NCBI GenBank assembly: GCA_002415335.1
Contig: DHXL01000289.1
Span: 640-15,451, forward strand
DNA: 14,812 nucleotides
Source of the DNA: Oxalobacteraceae bacterium UBA5157
GTDB taxonomy: Bacteria; Pseudomonadota; Gammaproteobacteria; Burkholderiales; Burkholderiaceae_D
Reading direction: 5' to 3'
In this document: positions 13,165 through 14,812 of the stretch, piece by piece
Layout of the letters: each line of letters begins with the position of its first letter
How positions within the stretch are numbered: the stretch's first letter is position 1
Notes under the pieces: model-generated
Told to the model about the DNA's origin: nothing
What the model saw: the letters and a program-made list of their open reading frames with translations, nothing else
Databases searched by the model: none
Program-made: the position numbers and the translations under genes

Positions 13165-14739
13165 TTGAATATTACAGGCGAATCATTGATCGGCTTCGCC
13201 TCGGTGCAAGCGACCGGCGCAACTTTTCATGCATTCGATCCGGAGCAGGGCATCCATCTTGAGCCGGTGTTTCATAGCGCCGGCAAGATGGAAATCAATC
13301 GCGCATGCGCACTCGCGCAAGCCGCTTTCGATCTCTATCGCGAGACAGCTCCGCAGCGGCGTGCACACTTTCTGGAAGCCATCGCGCAAAACATTCTGGA
13401 TCTGGGCGACGCGCTGATCGAGCGCGCCATGGCGGAGACCGGTCTGCCGAAAGCGCGGCTGGAAGGCGAGCGCGGCCGCACCATCGGCCAGTTGCGACTG
13501 TTTGCGGAAGGCTTGCGCGAGGGTTCATGGATCGATGCGCGTTGCGATTCCGCGCTGCCGGCCCGCCAGCCGCCGCGCCCGGATTTGCGGATGCGTCTGA
13601 TCGCGTTGGGACCGGTCGCGGTGTTCGGCGCGAGTAATTTTCCTCTGGCCTTCTCGGTGGCCGGCGGCGATACCGTCTCGGCGCTGGCGGCCGGATGTCC
13701 TGTGATCGTCAAGGGGCATCCGGCACATCCCGGGACCGGCGAACTGGTTGGGCGCGCAATTCAGCGCGCAGTCGCAGTCTGCGCATTGCCGGAAGGCGTA
13801 TTCTCTCTTCTCGCAGGAATCGGCAACGAATTGGGCACCGATCTGATTGCGCATCCGGCGATTCAGGCGGTCGGCTTTACCGGTTCCGGGCACGGCGGAC
13901 TGGCGTTGATGGCGGTCGCCGCCGGGCGGCCGCAGCCGATTCCGGTCTATGCCGAAATGAGCAGCATCAACCCGATGTTCCTGTTACCGCATGCCTTGAA
14001 CGCAAGGGCCGAATCGCTGGCAACCGGACTGGTCGAGTCTCTCAGCATGGGCGTCGGCCAGTTTTGCACCAGTCCAGGCCTGGTGTTGGCGATCGAGGGC
14101 GAGGATCTGGAACGCTTTCGCGGCGCAGTGACGCACGCCTTGTCCGAGCGTGCCGGCGCCACCATGCTGACGCCGGGCATTCACGGTGCCTATGAGCATG
14201 GCATGATGAGACTCGCCGCCCATCCGCAGGTGGATAAGCTCGGCAACGGCGTCGCCGTGCAGGGCGTCTGCAAAGGCGTACCGGCGATGTTCGCGACCTC
14301 GGCCGCCAGCTTCATGCAAGACACGACGCTGGCGAAGGAAGTGTTCGGGCCGGTATCCCTGCTGATCAGCTGTGCAGACTTCGAGCAAATGAAACAGGTG
14401 GCCGAGCATCTTGAAGGCCAGTTGACAGCAACATTGCAAATGGATGAGGGCGATCATGAAGCGGCGCGCAGCTTGCTGCCGATACTGGAACGCAAGGCCG
14501 GGCGCGTTCTTGCCAATGGCTTTCCGACCGGCGTCGAGGTGTCGTACGCGATGGTGCACGGCGGACCGTTTCCGGCTACGTCGGACGGCCGCAGCAGTTC
14601 GGTCGGTACCATGGCGATCCAGCGTTTCATGCGGCCGGTTTGTTATCAAAATATTGCGCAGGCGCTGCTGCCCGCGGCTTTGCAGGATGGTAATCCGTTG
14701 GACATCTGGCAGCGCCGCGACGGCCAGTTGACGAAATGA
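13165..14739 (+). CDS. Alpha-ketoglutarate semialdehyde dehydrogenase (2,5-dioxovalerate dehydrogenase)
   Basis: An aldehyde dehydrogenase of about 524 residues that oxidises alpha-ketoglutarate semialdehyde to alpha-ketoglutarate, the last step of the oxidative pentose and sugar-acid routes. Catalytic features are clear: N158 in FGASNFPLAFSVAGGDT, K183 in CPVIVKGHPAH, GFTGS at 237-241, E264 in YAEMSSINPMFLLP and the nucleophile C301 in GVGQFCTSPGL. The AEMSSINP and GQFCTSPG forms are those of the KGSADH-II/III group. I prefer the TTG start at 13165: AGGGGA ends 4 bases before it, and it gives the family's usual N-terminus (M-x-ITGESLIG). The alternative ATG at 13144 overlaps the AraD1 stop by four bases (ATGA) and adds seven residues, but has no ribosome binding site. 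Last gene of the operon seen. Confidence 0.9.
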   Translation: MNITGESLIGFASVQATGATFHAFDPEQGIHLEPVFHSAGKMEINRACALAQAAFDLYRETAPQRRAHFLEAIAQNILDLGDALIERAMAETGLPKARLEGERGRTIGQLRLFAEGLREGSWIDARCDSALPARQPPRPDLRMRLIALGPVAVFGASNFPLAFSVAGGDTVSALAAGCPVIVKGHPAHPGTGELVGRAIQRAVAVCALPEGVFSLLAGIGNELGTDLIAHPAIQAVGFTGSGHGGLALMAVAAGRPQPIPVYAEMSSINPMFLLPHALNARAESLATGLVESLSMGVGQFCTSPGLVLAIEGEDLERFRGAVTHALSERAGATMLTPGIHGAYEHGMMRLAAHPQVDKLGNGVAVQGVCKGVPAMFATSAASFMQDTTLAKEVFGPVSLLISCADFEQMKQVAEHLEGQLTATLQMDEGDHEAARSLLPILERKAGRVLANGFPTGVEVSYAMVHGGPFPATSDGRSSSVGTMAIQRFMRPVCYQNIAQALLPAALQDGNPLDIWQRRDGQLTK

Positions 14740-14812
14740 CGCGGCATGCTTTGAACCCGCATACCCGTTTGCAACCAATCGAATTTTCCGGAGATGAACA
14801 GGGTATCAAATA
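14740..14812 (+). other. Window end after the dehydrogenase gene
   Basis: These 73 bases hold no supported gene or terminator. The purine-rich stretches CCGGAG and CAGGG close to the edge could be ribosome binding sites for another operon gene starting just past the window. Confidence 0.3.

Noticed and set aside
1..14812. Phage, insertion sequence, CRISPR, toxin-antitoxin or defence genes
   Set aside because: No transposase, integrase, repeat-spacer array or known defence domain set was found; the NYN domain occurs alone without a partner gene.

Overview
The window is a chromosomal segment of a betaproteobacterium, most likely of the Burkholderiales and perhaps near Herbaspirillum or Collimonas. 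This placement is inferred from gene content, fairly high GC and the recalled resemblance of the proteins; no search was run. There are twelve protein genes and no rRNA, tRNA, CRISPR array, insertion sequence or phage gene.

Layout. (1) Bases 1-534 hold the C-terminal end of a tryptophanase-type beta-eliminating lyase. (2) A TetR-type regulator (544-1194, minus) is divergent from a DUF2855 dehydrogenase-like gene (1266-2384, plus). (3) A minus-strand gene (2547-3839) encodes a NYN ribonuclease domain, a LOTUS/OST-HTH domain and a long basic, Ala/Pro-rich tail with two RGGRKP motifs. Its promoter region carries nested palindromes. (4) Two small envelope genes follow on the plus strand: a DUF2242 lipoprotein (4405-4998) and a secreted protein of three exact 38-residue repeats (5291-5734). 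Each has upstream a Crp/Fnr-type box at about -41 from a plausible -10 element, which suggests shared control by oxygen or a related signal. (5) Bases 5958-9906 (minus) encode a CUT2-type sugar ABC transporter of the ChvE-GguA-GguB type: periplasmic aldose-binding protein, double ATPase and permease. (6) Divergent from it, 10373-14739 (plus) encode an IlvD/EDD-family aldonate dehydratase, an AraD1/GguC-type fumarylacetoacetase-fold protein and an alpha-ketoglutarate semialdehyde dehydrogenase.

Parts 5 and 6 read as one sugar-use unit. The transporter imports an aldose such as L-arabinose, D-galactose or D-xylose. The three enzymes then match the lower half of the oxidative, non-phosphorylating (Weimberg-type) route: aldonate to 2-keto-3-deoxyaldonate to alpha-ketoglutarate semialdehyde to alpha-ketoglutarate. 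The sugar dehydrogenase and lactonase of the upper half are not in the window. No transcription regulator for this unit is visible either.

The least explained parts are the two small envelope genes with their Crp/Fnr-type boxes, the 38-residue repeat protein, and the palindromes in front of the NYN-LOTUS gene.
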